Below are positions 26,793-36,002 of a stretch of 64,000 nucleotides of DNA, piece after piece. The notes beneath the pieces were generated by a model. That model was given only the letters and a program-made list of their open reading frames with translations, searched no databases and was not told where the DNA came from. A program made the position numbers and the translations under genes. The stretch comes from SZUA-36 sp963759155. GTDB taxonomy: Bacteria; Pseudomonadota; Gammaproteobacteria; Xanthomonadales; SZUA-36. The stretch covers positions 248,001-312,000 of the forward strand of contig CAVWXX010000005.1 of the NCBI GenBank assembly GCA_963759155.1, written 5' to 3'. Position 1 is the first letter of the stretch; every line of letters begins with the position of its first letter.

Positions 26793-27281
26793 TTACCGCT
26801 TGATGATGAATACAGGGTCAAGCACTCCCTTATAGGATACGACCATATAGTTAATGCATTCAGGCGTGTTCTTCATTTTCCGAGTATTGATAGTTAGCTC
26901 CTGATTCAACGCATTATTTTGATTTGGCTTTGGTTTGGAGCCTGGGAGCTTACTCGGATCTTTTCCCGGATAGTCTTCAGGATCAAATACAATAAAAAAC
27001 GGAGGAGCATCGCCGTTTGGAAATGCATCATCCTCGTATTTCCATGTTACTTTTTTGTCCTCGCAAGATTCGATGGTCGACACACTTTTAGGAGCCCCAT
27101 TCGCATCAACTTCTATCAAAGCAGTGACATCACCAGCAACACAATCTTCCGCTGGTGGTGGCTCATCGGCACATTTGGCACCCGTTTTCAAAGCAATACC
27201 ATTCCAGCTCATATCTGCGGGCTCCGGTGTACAGGCAGACAATAGCAAGATGACCATAAGTGAGATTAGGAATTCTTTCAT
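26793..27281 (-). CDS. Small lipoprotein of unknown function
   Basis: A 162-residue protein with a clear lipoprotein signal (MKEFLISLMVILLLSAC, lipobox LLSAC). The mature part has four further cysteines in two likely pairs (CADEPPPAEDC and the ESCEDKK and ECINYM region), consistent with periplasmic disulfides, and a proline/lysine-rich stretch around residue 115. I do not recognise a family. The ribosome site AAGGAG is nine bases before ATG 27281. It begins 32 bases after the TIR-TPR gene on the same strand, so the two are probably one operon and could function together at the envelope. Confidence 0.8.
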   Translation of the reverse strand: MKEFLISLMVILLLSACTPEPADMSWNGIALKTGAKCADEPPPAEDCVAGDVTALIEVDANGAPKSVSTIESCEDKKVTWKYEDDAFPNGDAPPFFIVFDPEDYPGKDPSKLPGSKPKPNQNNALNQELTINTRKMKNTPECINYMVVSYKGVLDPVFIIKR

Positions 27282-27313
27282 CGACAGTTACTCCTTCATT
27301 GAACAATAGGGCT

Positions 27314-29389
27314 TTAACTAGCACTGCTTCGCAGCACATCAAACATTGGTTCAGCATCTAAAATCGTCATTGGAAACCCGGTCTCTACCAGCACTTTATA
27401 AGCTTCGAGTGCTTCCGTCCGGGAATCCAACAGAACCCAAACCACCACGACATCATATAAAACGTAGGGATTACCCTCACCGGCGGCCTGGGCCAACTGT
27501 AAAAACTCCATGGCCCTGGCGTGATTACCCAGGGCTGCATGGTAAACGGCCAGTCTCGATAGATTCATCGCATCGCTGTCATTAATGGCATGCTCGTTCA
27601 TGGCCAGTTCAATCGCCTTCAGGTAGTTTTCAGCGGCTGCAGCGTCAAGACCAGACATGCGCTGAGCATCGGCCAGGTTACCCCACAAACGATGGTCATC
27701 CTTTGAGAACTCAATCGCTTTTTTGTACATGTCCCGGGCCGACGTATAGTCCCTCAAGAAGTAATAACCCGTTCCAATATTTGAAAGCGATTCACTACCC
27801 TGCGAAATTGCGTCCGATTTCTTCCATGCCTCAATGGCTTCATTGAACTCGCCGTTCAGGTATTTAGCCGTGCCCAGGTTATTGAATGCCCCGGTATTCT
27901 TCGGGTTAAGCACCGTGACCACGGCAAAATTTTCAATGGCTGATGGATAGTCTCCCTGTTCGTAAAAGAACACGCCTCTTGCGTTAAAGGAGCGCCAGTA
28001 CCCCGGTTGACTTTCAACCGCCTGGTTGAACTCGAACAGTGCCTCATCATATTTTTGCAGGTCTGACTTTAAGTACCCCATTGCAATATGCGCATCGGCA
28101 TTACTGGGCTCCAGGCTTAATACCCTTTGAAGCTGTGGCTCTGCCAATTGAAGTTGACCGCTATAACGGTAAAGATTACCCAGCGCCAGGTAGGCCTCGG
28201 CTTCTGTAGGCTCAAGTGTTAACGCCCTGTTACAGGCTCGTTCCGCACTCTCAAACAGGGTTGGATCCCTGCTGCTTTCATAAAGAAAAATATTCGTGCT
28301 GCATAAACCGGAATAAGCCTGTACAAAGCGGCTATCCTCTGCAATCGCTTTCTCAAAACTCTCCCTCGCCAGGTTCAGCGAATCCGTTTCATCCGATTTT
28401 CGAATCAGGTCTTTGCCCGCGAGGTAATAGCTATAAGCGACATCACTTGGCGTGACGTATCGATCGGTCGGCTGCTCACTGTCCGTATTCAACGGTACCT
28501 TAAGTTGCGTAAGCAGTTGGTCGGATATACGTTCTGTAATTTGTTGAATCGCATTGGAGGACACCTGGTACTCACGACTCCAGACCTCCAGACCCCTGGC
28601 ATCCTTGAGGCTAACCATCAGCCGCGCGGCTGAACCGTTGCCAATCAGTTTTCCAAACACCAGGTAGTTGGCATCAAGCCGGTCAGCAATATCAACCGGC
28701 GTCATATCCCCGGGGACATCCCAACTCGCAAACTGACTCGCGATTTTGATATTCTCAATCGGTCTCAGCCGGTCATAGATCTCACTCGAAAGACTGTCGG
28801 CGAGATAAGTCTGCTCAACATCACCAATATCCTTGAAACGCATAATCGCAATGTTCGGTGAATCAAATCCCTCGCTATCCCCTGCCTGTCGCCAGAAATG
28901 AACCAGGCCGATCGTGATGGCAATGACGGCCAAAGCCAAGCCATAGATGCCTACACGCTTCCTTTTCGGTCTTGTATAGGAAACATCCGGTACTTCATCC
29001 CGCTCCAGTTTCTCAAATATTGAAGCAAGAAAACCCTGTATCTCACTATCATCAACAACATCCGGCCACCGGGTAAAATCAGCTGCCTGGGATTGCTTGA
29101 ACGCTACCGGAATTCTTATGTCATCGATCATTACGGGCACGAGGATGTTTCGGTCCTGACCCTCAAGCGCTTCATTTTTCACCCAGCGCGAATTAACCGA
29201 GGTGTGACTCCACACCACGATCACACAACTGGCCTTCTGTATTTGCGCGTCGATTAACTCTTCAAAACTATCACCAGGCTGAATATTCCTGTCCCACCAA
29301 ACGCTTAAGCCTTTGGATTCGAGAAAATCCACCAGTGGGGCGACACGATCTCGGTCTTCGCGCGAATATGAGAGAAATATACCGGACAT
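27314..29389 (-). CDS. Membrane-anchored TIR domain protein with TPR repeats
   Basis: A 691-residue multidomain protein. Residues 1 to about 125 are a TIR domain: FLSYSREDRD, WWDRNIQPGDSFEELID, VIVVWS and SRWVKNEALEG. The last carries Glu73 at the place of the catalytic Glu of NAD-cleaving TIR enzymes. A basic stretch KRKR precedes one membrane helix (about 147-166). A periplasmic region follows, resembling the TolB/FlgO-like AMIN-type domain seen in adenylate-cyclase-like TPR proteins (IAIMRFKDIGDVEQTYLADSL, about 178-300, split here after IAIMRFKDIG). Then come about nine TPR units (about 310-680). TIR would be cytoplasmic and TPR periplasmic. It could be signalling or defence; no partner defence genes are near except a lipoprotein. 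NADase activity is not established. Confidence 0.88.
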   Translation of the reverse strand: MSGIFLSYSREDRDRVAPLVDFLESKGLSVWWDRNIQPGDSFEELIDAQIQKASCVIVVWSHTSVNSRWVKNEALEGQDRNILVPVMIDDIRIPVAFKQSQAADFTRWPDVVDDSEIQGFLASIFEKLERDEVPDVSYTRPKRKRVGIYGLALAVIAITIGLVHFWRQAGDSEGFDSPNIAIMRFKDIGDVEQTYLADSLSSEIYDRLRPIENIKIASQFASWDVPGDMTPVDIADRLDANYLVFGKLIGNGSAARLMVSLKDARGLEVWSREYQVSSNAIQQITERISDQLLTQLKVPLNTDSEQPTDRYVTPSDVAYSYYLAGKDLIRKSDETDSLNLARESFEKAIAEDSRFVQAYSGLCSTNIFLYESSRDPTLFESAERACNRALTLEPTEAEAYLALGNLYRYSGQLQLAEPQLQRVLSLEPSNADAHIAMGYLKSDLQKYDEALFEFNQAVESQPGYWRSFNARGVFFYEQGDYPSAIENFAVVTVLNPKNTGAFNNLGTAKYLNGEFNEAIEAWKKSDAISQGSESLSNIGTGYYFLRDYTSARDMYKKAIEFSKDDHRLWGNLADAQRMSGLDAAAAENYLKAIELAMNEHAINDSDAMNLSRLAVYHAALGNHARAMEFLQLAQAAGEGNPYVLYDVVVVWVLLDSRTEALEAYKVLVETGFPMTILDAEPMFDVLRSSAS

Positions 29390-29480
29390 TCAGATTCTTC
29401 TGCCTTTGACTGAAAACATATTCAGTGGGGTTTGCTTAAAGAATAGCTTAAAAACCGGGACTTAACCAAGGCAACAGGTC

Positions 29481-29508
29481 GCGGAGTGACAGGTTGCTGT
29501 CACTCCGC
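29481..29508 (-). terminator. Perfect 11-bp hairpin after the SDR gene
   Basis: GCGGAGTGACA (29481-29491) and TGTCACTCCGC (29498-29508) with a six-base loop, 22 bases past the SDR stop on the minus strand and upstream of the TIR gene. The T run (GTGTTTTCT) is on the plus-strand side only, so termination efficiency on the minus strand is uncertain. Confidence 0.6.
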
Positions 29509-29529
29509 CCGGTGTTTTCTCATGTCAAA

Positions 29530-30411
29530 TCAGTCGACCTTCAGTTTGACAAAATCAGTCAGTCCCATGGCCTCGAGGAATGGACCATCATGCGCCTCAT
29601 CACTGGCATTGCGATCCACGACACCCAGGTCCACACCCACAGGACTGCGAAATGGCCGCGTACCCGGTGTCATATCGATCAGCTCCACAAAGCGGTTAAC
29701 CACATCAATCGGGTCCGTGGGGACCTCCGGATCTTCAAACATGGCCTCGAATGCGCCGTTCATACTTTCATTTGTGTCGCGTACCGCCTGGGGATAACTA
29801 TCTGCCCGCCCGTCTTCATCGGCAGGCTGTGGGCTTTGACCGAATAGTTCGGTAGCAAATGGCCCGGGCTCGACAACCACCACGTCGACACCGGTGCAGG
29901 CCAACTCACGACGCAAGCCGAGGGAATAACCCTCAACAGCCCATTTGCTGGCGTGATAAACCGCGAAAAAAGGCACCGCCATACGACCGGCGACTGAACT
30001 GATATTGATCATCAGGCCACGACCCTGTGCCCGCATGGCCGGCAGGAACGCGCGGTTCACACGGTGAATACCCACGACGTTAACATCGAGTTGGCGGGTT
30101 AATTCTTCGGCTGAAAACGCTTCACCCAGGCCGACGTACATCTGACCTGCATTGTTGATAATCACATCCAGGGCGCCATCCACTGCCGCAGCGGCAGCAT
30201 CAACTGACTCATCCGAGCATACATCCAGATCGAGTACCCTGATATCTGCATTGTTGGCACTGGCAAACTCTTGCAATGCATTGGCTGCCTCACGGTTCTT
30301 ACCACCAGGGTCACGCATGGTCGCGTAGACGGTATCTCCCCGCGCCGCTAAAACCTGGGAGGCCTGGAATCCAAAACCTGTGCTGCAACCTGTGATTAAA
30401 ACAGTTTTCAT
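29530..30411 (-). CDS. SDR-family oxidoreductase
   Basis: A 293-residue classical short-chain dehydrogenase: TGCSTGFG nucleotide-binding motif at residue 7, LDLDV, NNAG at about 90, ISSVAG, and catalytic YHASK at about 158. The long C-terminal part resembles 17-beta-hydroxysteroid/retinol-type SDRs, but the substrate cannot be told. AAGGA is five bases before ATG 30411. It is the last gene of the minus-strand run beginning at GH88, 139 bases after the alpha/beta hydrolase, so it may or may not belong to that operon. Confidence 0.88.
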   Translation of the reverse strand: MKTVLITGCSTGFGFQASQVLAARGDTVYATMRDPGGKNREAANALQEFASANNADIRVLDLDVCSDESVDAAAAAVDGALDVIINNAGQMYVGLGEAFSAEELTRQLDVNVVGIHRVNRAFLPAMRAQGRGLMINISSVAGRMAVPFFAVYHASKWAVEGYSLGLRRELACTGVDVVVVEPGPFATELFGQSPQPADEDGRADSYPQAVRDTNESMNGAFEAMFEDPEVPTDPIDVVNRFVELIDMTPGTRPFRSPVGVDLGVVDRNASDEAHDGPFLEAMGLTDFVKLKVD

Positions 30412-30549
30412 ATTTTTCCTTGAGAGTCGTGAATGGTACGAGGGTGAATGCTGACACGAAGTTTAGGGTTTTGTCAGTGCAAGCGTCAAGATTTGAGCCA
30501 GGCTCACCCCCGTCACGGTTGTGACTACGCATATGCAAACAACAAATTG

Positions 30550-31389
30550 CTACTGCTGATTACTGTCTTCTGGTGCCGCTTGCAGCAAGGCTGCCAACTC
30601 TTTTGGGTGCGACCGTTGTGCGTTGTGATCGCTTTGAAGTGTTCGAATGGTCCAGTGACGTGCCCTGGCGTTTTGCCAGGACGGATCAAGCGCTCTCTCT
30701 TCGACCGTTTGGCCGGGTGCAACAAAGGCAATAAAGGTCACGGGGATTTTCAGAGCATCAGGCTTATTGAATGATACCGGCTCGGTCAGTGTTTTCAACG
30801 ATTGTGGGACATCACGTGGTATCGGCTGGCTTGGATTCAGCCAGTTAAAATAGACGATGCCATCGACGACCTTATGCGGTGATGAGTCTGACACTATCTC
30901 CCAAAGGTCCTGTGCAGATGTGCCATCCTCGGGAGCTGCCGCATCAAGAAAAACAGCGTGTTTAATCCGATCTGGTATCTGATTCATCACACCGGTGACA
31001 ACCATACCCCCATAGCTGTGCCCCACAAGAACAACATCGTGCAGGTCCTCAAATAAAATGACATTGGTGATATCCAGGATATGCGTTGTCAGGTCGATAT
31101 CCGGGTTGGAAAGGTGCATTTTCTCACCAAGGCCGGTGAGCGTCGGGCGGTAAACCAGGTGACCATCCGCCGTTAGAAGGTTATCCATCGTTTTCCAATC
31201 CCAGCCACCGCCGGATGCACCGTGAACGATCACATAGGTGTAGTCCGTTTCATCTGCAAGATGTTGTTGAACTACCCCCGATTGACTCCCTGGATCGGTT
31301 GGTTTTGCTTTTGCGGACACTTCTTCACCAGATGGCGAACAGGCCATAAACAGCAGAATTACCAAAGAAAGAGTAGAAAACGATTTCAT
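30550..31389 (-). CDS. Alpha/beta-hydrolase lipoprotein
   Basis: From ATG 31389 it has 279 residues. A lipoprotein signal with lipobox LFMAC is followed by an alpha/beta-hydrolase domain. The oxyanion region is VIVHGASGGGWDWK (about residue 53), the nucleophile elbow VGHSYGG, and the late His in SDHNAQRSHP. It resembles salicylate-esterase/hydroxynitrile-lyase-like hydrolases (YP_ alpha/beta family with HGAxxGGWxW). The upstream in-frame codon at 31431 would place 14 residues before the signal and is unlikely. It follows the GH2 gene by 63 bases on the same strand. A role in removing ester groups (for example acetyl) from glycans is a guess from context. Confidence 0.82.
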   Translation of the reverse strand: MKSFSTLSLVILLFMACSPSGEEVSAKAKPTDPGSQSGVVQQHLADETDYTYVIVHGASGGGWDWKTMDNLLTADGHLVYRPTLTGLGEKMHLSNPDIDLTTHILDITNVILFEDLHDVVLVGHSYGGMVVTGVMNQIPDRIKHAVFLDAAAPEDGTSAQDLWEIVSDSSPHKVVDGIVYFNWLNPSQPIPRDVPQSLKTLTEPVSFNKPDALKIPVTFIAFVAPGQTVEERALDPSWQNARARHWTIRTLQSDHNAQRSHPKELAALLQAAPEDSNQQ

Positions 31390-31452
31390 AGCCGTAACCT
31401 GTAGGTTCAATAGATAGCGGAAAACGAGCACAAACTCTTTATACTATTTCAC

Positions 31453-33294
31453 TTACTCGATGTATTGCGTCTCTTTCACCGCATACCAGTCTTTCATCAA
31501 ATACCATGCCTGTTTACGGGTACCGTTTTCTGAAAGAAGACCCTTTCGATTCCAGAAATCCTGGATTCCGGGAAGTGGACGCCTTGGTGAACGAAAATCC
31601 TTGAGTATCCATGGAGTCACACCCCTCAAGGCATCAATATTATCGAGCATGATCAGGTTATTTTTATAAACCAGGGCCTGATTCTCTTCGGTGAAGCGTT
31701 GCTGCTCATCGCCGTGATTGCCCTCGAGGGCACCTGCGCCAAATTCGCTGATAATGACAGGTTTGTTGTATTTTGAACTCCATCGCAGACCGGCGCAGCT
31801 TTCCGGTGTATCGCTATACCAACCGCAATAGCTGTTAACTCCAATCACATCTACAATTTCTGCAAAGGGGTCGTCAATGACCTTGCCTGACTCAGTGGAG
31901 CTTTGTGTATCGAGCGCAGCAGTGATCAAGCGCGAGGAATCCAGTGATCGTGCCTTGCCGACCAGGCGGCTCAGAAACTCGAACCGCGCCTGATGACTGG
32001 GCGTTTCGTTGGCGACTGACCACAGGATGACCGCAGCGCGATTTTTGTCACGCGTAATCATCTCGCCCAGTTGTTTTTCGGCCTTCCGGTAAACATCTTC
32101 ACGCTCAAACAGGATGGTCCAGTAAACCGGTATTTCGGACCAGACCATCAGCCCCATCTCATCGGCCATCCGCACGATGGTTTCGTTGTGCGGGTAATGT
32201 GCAAGCCGCACAAAGTTACAACCCATCTCTTTTGCCCAGCCCAGCAATCGGCGGGCATCCTCTTCACTCCAGGCCCGGCCGTCACCTTCTGGTGACTCTT
32301 CATGGAGACTGATGCCACGCAGAAAAACGGACTTGCCATTGAGAAAGATGTTGTCACTTTCCACAGTGATGGTTCGAAAACCAATACGGTCCTTAATAAC
32401 CCCGCCCTTATAAACCAGATTGAACTCGTACAGCTTTGGGTCTTCCGGTGTCCACAAAACAGGTTCCGCGGTGAATGAGAATTCCATTCTGCCGTTCTTA
32501 TCAGGCGCCAAATCCTCCTCAATATCCAGGGCAGGAAGTTTTAGTGTGACCGTGCCATAGTCGCTTAATTGATTTCCAGCCAACTGTATCCAACCGCTTA
32601 TTGCCTTCTCTTTCTTGCTGCCAAATTCAATAAAATAATCCGCAATATAGGTTGAGTTCAATTCGAGGATTTTTACCGACCGGGTAATCCCACCGTAATT
32701 CCACCAGTCGGTGTTGACGGTGGGAATCTGATCCCGTTTCCGGGAATTATCGACTTTCACAACCACAAAATTATCACCGTCTGTCAGTCGTTCAGTGATA
32801 TCAAACTGGAAGGGCGTAAACCCGCCTTCATGTTGACCGACCTTTTCACCATTAACATAAACCATGGCACTGTAATTGACCGCACCAAAATGAATGACAT
32901 AACGTTTGCCTGGTTTCTTCTCTAAGATGAAGTCCTTTTGATACCAAATCGTACCTTCATACAAAAAGAGTTTGTCGTCCTGGGTGTTCCAATCACCCGG
33001 AACCTTGAGCTTCTGGCTGTTGGCAAAATCATACTCGATCAGGTCGGAAGGTTTTTGTGGCTTGCTGTTCTTAAAATAGCCATTGTCGTGCTCCTCATAC
33101 CGGTAGTTGTAATAGCCGTTTTCATAAGGATCAACAATGACGTTCCACGAGCCGTTTAAACTGATATGCGTCCGCGCCTGGGTATTTTGAATCAGCCACG
33201 CCGTTGCCTGTACCGCATAACTCACGGATGGCAGGAGAAAACACACGATGAGCAATAAGCAGTGCTTCAATTGCAATGTGCTTTCCTTCTTCAC
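31453..33294 (-). CDS. GH2 glycoside hydrolase, beta-glucuronidase/galactosidase type
   Basis: Exported exo-glycosidase of 613 residues (607 from an alternative TTG start). A signal peptide ends near SVSYA. Then a sugar-binding jelly-roll (about 40-210, with GGFTPFQFDIT), an Ig-like middle domain (215-310), and a TIM barrel. The acid/base Glu430 lies in LWSVANE and the nucleophile Glu517 in PVIISEFGAGA. NFVRLAHYPH is the usual GH2 strand. The NSYCGWY and SEFG context is nearer to beta-glucuronidases than to LacZ. GTG 33294 lacks a ribosome site, while TTG 33276 has AAGGA seven bases upstream and is an equally good start. It lies 22 bases after the molybdenum hydroxylase and downstream of GH88, favouring a glucuronate-containing substrate. 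Confidence 0.9.
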   Translation of the reverse strand: MKKESTLQLKHCLLLIVCFLLPSVSYAVQATAWLIQNTQARTHISLNGSWNVIVDPYENGYYNYRYEEHDNGYFKNSKPQKPSDLIEYDFANSQKLKVPGDWNTQDDKLFLYEGTIWYQKDFILEKKPGKRYVIHFGAVNYSAMVYVNGEKVGQHEGGFTPFQFDITERLTDGDNFVVVKVDNSRKRDQIPTVNTDWWNYGGITRSVKILELNSTYIADYFIEFGSKKEKAISGWIQLAGNQLSDYGTVTLKLPALDIEEDLAPDKNGRMEFSFTAEPVLWTPEDPKLYEFNLVYKGGVIKDRIGFRTITVESDNIFLNGKSVFLRGISLHEESPEGDGRAWSEEDARRLLGWAKEMGCNFVRLAHYPHNETIVRMADEMGLMVWSEIPVYWTILFEREDVYRKAEKQLGEMITRDKNRAAVILWSVANETPSHQARFEFLSRLVGKARSLDSSRLITAALDTQSSTESGKVIDDPFAEIVDVIGVNSYCGWYSDTPESCAGLRWSSKYNKPVIISEFGAGALEGNHGDEQQRFTEENQALVYKNNLIMLDNIDALRGVTPWILKDFRSPRRPLPGIQDFWNRKGLLSENGTRKQAWYLMKDWYAVKETQYIE

Positions 33295-33316
33295 CTGACG
33301 CAGTGACTCACGCCGG

Positions 33317-35455
33317 TCAAGCCAGTGCCGCCTTCACGCGTTTTTGGGTCAACGGTAATTCAAAAATCCGAACGCCAATGGCATCAAACACCGCATTGGC
33401 GATGACAGCGCCCATGTTGATGATGGCGGGTTCGCCACCGCCGTGAGGATCAGGGTCATCCGAGTCAATCAGGATCGTCTCAATCTTTGGCTGTGTCGAG
33501 AATAGCGGAAGTTCATAGTTGTAAAAATTCAGATCAAGAATCTCACCGCCGCGGAACCGTTGCGCTTCTGTCAGTGCGTAGCCCATGCCCATGGCAATAC
33601 AGCCCTCCATCTGAAGTGTGGCGCCTTGCGGATTCACGACCTGACCCATATCCTGGGCGCAGACCACGCGCTTGACCTTAATCTGCCCAGTCTTACGATC
33701 GACCTCCACCTCGGCCATACTGGCCACGACGGTATCAGCGTCGATACCACAGGCCACACCGATGCCACGACCACTTGGTCCGGGCGAAGGTTTCCAGCCA
33801 AACTTTTCAGCCGCAGCTTTCAGAACACCCAGGTACTTCGGGTGGCTACAGTTTTGAAGACGGAACTCCAGCGGGTCGATACCGGCCTTGGCGGCCATGA
33901 TATCGATATGCTGTTCGCGTGCGAACACATTGCTGCTGGCGCCCGGCCCACGCCACGCACCGGTTGCGAAGGGGTGCGATCCGGGCGGTGCGTTCCAACC
34001 CCGGCTATGCGCCACCGTTCGGTGATGGGGGATGTCGTAATGTTGCTCGCTACCGCGTGCACCGGCGAAATAAACACGGTAATCCCAAAATACCGGCTTA
34101 CCGGCTTTGCTTAGCCCGGAGCGAATCTTGACGATGGATGCAGGCTGATACTGGTCCCAGAAGAATTCATCTTCACGGGTCCAGAAAACCTGTACCGGTT
34201 TGCCGGTGATCTTGGATAATCTTGCCGCCTGCACACCCTGCGGACTGGCGCCTTTACCACCAAAGCCACCACCTACAAATGGCGTCAAAACTCTCACCTT
34301 GTCTTCTGCCAACCCCAGTTCTGATACCAGTTGGCGTTTAAGACCAAATGGGCTCTGGGTAGATGCCCAGACGGTCATTTTTCCATCTTCCCAATTCGCC
34401 AGCGCCACATGGGGCTCCATCGGCGCATGGGCAACATAGGGATCCTGATAGGTATGTTCAATGACTTCCACCGCCAGGCGTTCACCTTCAGCCAGGTCAC
34501 CACCATCAGCGATCGGAACACCATCCGGCGCCATACTCATGAGATGTTCGTGAATGTTATCTTCAGTAAGCGTTGATTCGGGTACGCTATAGTCCGGTTT
34601 GAGCAGTAATAATGCGCGGTCCGCTATATGCCGTTTTTCGTGCAATACCGCCACCAGGTCACCATCCTGAACCACACGGACACCCGTGATGGCTTCTGCT
34701 GCCGAGGCATCAAGCCCGTTAAGTTTTGCTGCGTGTGATGAGGGACGCAGAAGGCGCGCGATCAGCATACCCGGTAAGTGGATATCCGCCGTGAACTGCG
34801 CCTTGCCTGTGACCTTGTCGACGGAGTCACGACGTTTTAAAGCCTGACCCATGACCTTGTACTTTGATGCCGGCTTGACCGGCGCAGGTGATTTCATGTC
34901 ATCGACAATCGCCTCACCCCTGGTCAAAGCCGCATAAGTGATATTGTTGGAGTGATCTGAGCGGTCAAATACCACACCGTCTTTAACCTCCAGCCGGTTA
35001 AGCGGTACCGAGAGCTTTTCGCTGGCAAGACCAAGCAGTATGCCACGTGCCTGCGCACCCGCTGCCCGTAACTCCGGACCAAAAACCCGGGTTGTCAACG
35101 AACCCCAGGTGCCCCGGTCGAACGGGCAACGATCAGTATCGCCCATGATCATATCAATCATGTCAACAGCGACATCCAGTTCATCCGCCAGCATCTGCGG
35201 CAGGGATGTAACGATCCCCTGCCCCATCTCTATCTTGCCGGTGAAACAGGTGACCCGCCCGTCATCGCCAATACGCAAATAGGCATTAAAACCTTCCCCA
35301 CCGGATGCAGATGCGGCATGTGACTCCTCGGCCAGGGAAAAACGTGGCGGGGTCGTGAATAGAACGACTACACCACCACCGACACTTTTAAGAAAGCTAC
35401 GGCGATTAAATACAGCGGAGGATTTCAGTTCTTTTTTCTGATTCTCTTTGCTCAT
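33317..35455 (-). CDS. Molybdopterin-binding dehydrogenase, large subunit (IorB-like), Tat-exported
   Basis: Catalytic subunit of a xanthine-oxidase-family molybdenum hydroxylase, 712 residues. The N-terminus has a Tat signal (NRRSFLKSVGGG then VVVLFTT). It has the split single-chain layout of isoquinoline 1-oxidoreductase-like proteins: a first MoCo-binding part with GKIEMGQGIVTSLPQ, the second with TPFVGGGFGGKG, the GAWRGPG region, and the C-terminal active-site Glu in GGGEPAIINMGAVIANAVFD (written split: GGGEPAIIN, then GAVIANAVFD). Such enzymes oxidise aldehydes or N-heterocycles using water. It starts 12 bases after the 2Fe-2S subunit, with GGAGG in the overlap region. Placement between GH88 and GH2 is unusual and suggests a sugar-aldehyde substrate. 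No cytochrome or FAD subunit is next to it. Confidence 0.92.
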   Translation of the reverse strand: MSKENQKKELKSSAVFNRRSFLKSVGGGVVVLFTTPPRFSLAEESHAASASGGEGFNAYLRIGDDGRVTCFTGKIEMGQGIVTSLPQMLADELDVAVDMIDMIMGDTDRCPFDRGTWGSLTTRVFGPELRAAGAQARGILLGLASEKLSVPLNRLEVKDGVVFDRSDHSNNITYAALTRGEAIVDDMKSPAPVKPASKYKVMGQALKRRDSVDKVTGKAQFTADIHLPGMLIARLLRPSSHAAKLNGLDASAAEAITGVRVVQDGDLVAVLHEKRHIADRALLLLKPDYSVPESTLTEDNIHEHLMSMAPDGVPIADGGDLAEGERLAVEVIEHTYQDPYVAHAPMEPHVALANWEDGKMTVWASTQSPFGLKRQLVSELGLAEDKVRVLTPFVGGGFGGKGASPQGVQAARLSKITGKPVQVFWTREDEFFWDQYQPASIVKIRSGLSKAGKPVFWDYRVYFAGARGSEQHYDIPHHRTVAHSRGWNAPPGSHPFATGAWRGPGASSNVFAREQHIDIMAAKAGIDPLEFRLQNCSHPKYLGVLKAAAEKFGWKPSPGPSGRGIGVACGIDADTVVASMAEVEVDRKTGQIKVKRVVCAQDMGQVVNPQGATLQMEGCIAMGMGYALTEAQRFRGGEILDLNFYNYELPLFSTQPKIETILIDSDDPDPHGGGEPAIINMGAVIANAVFDAIGVRIFELPLTQKRVKAALA

Positions 35456-35467
35456 GATTTCCTCCGA

Positions 35468-35938
35468 TCAGCTTTTATCGTCAAGCGCTACTGAGCGTAC
35501 CGCTTCCACGATTCGTTTGTGAGCACCACAACGGCACAAATTGTCATCCAGGCCATCAACGATTTCAGCCTCGGAGGCTGTTGGGTTCTCTTTCAGTAAA
35601 CTGACCGCCGAAAGAACCATACCGGGTGTGCAGTAACCACATTGCAAGGCATCATGATCGACAAAAGCCTGCTGGACCGGGTGCAAATTTTCACCCTCAG
35701 CCAGACCTTCGATGGTTGTCAGTTTCTTGTTGGCAATGGATTGAACATCCAGCATGCAGGCGCGTTGTGCAACGCCATCAACCAGCACAGTGCAAGCACC
35801 GCAAAGACCCACACCGCAACCATACTTTGTACCGGTCAACTGCATGTCGCCACGCAGGAACCACAGTAGCGACTGATCGACCTCAGTCTCCAGTTTCACA
35901 GCCTTGTCATTAAGTGTGAATTGAACCATTTTCTTCAT
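35468..35938 (-). CDS. 2Fe-2S subunit of molybdenum hydroxylase (IorA/CoxS-like)
   Basis: Small electron-transfer subunit of 156 residues with two [2Fe-2S] clusters. The plant-ferredoxin-type cluster is seen in YGCGVGLCGACTVLVDG. The helical cluster is seen in QCGYCTPGMVLSA followed by CRCGAH. It has no export signal and would be carried out with the Tat-signal-bearing large subunit. AGAGGA is six bases before ATG 35938. It is the second gene of the run after GH88 (gap 64 bases) and directly precedes the large subunit. Confidence 0.94.
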   Translation of the reverse strand: MKKMVQFTLNDKAVKLETEVDQSLLWFLRGDMQLTGTKYGCGVGLCGACTVLVDGVAQRACMLDVQSIANKKLTTIEGLAEGENLHPVQQAFVDHDALQCGYCTPGMVLSAVSLLKENPTASEAEIVDGLDDNLCRCGAHKRIVEAVRSVALDDKS

Positions 35939-36002
35939 GATGATTCCTCTGATTGATCTTTATGTTTACCCTTTTCCTGCAAACTGAACCTGGCCGAAAG
36001 AC

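Noticed and set aside
27314..29389. Complete TIR-based anti-phage system such as Thoeris
   Set aside because: No ThsA-like or other effector gene is adjacent, and the membrane/TPR layout is more like a sensor protein.
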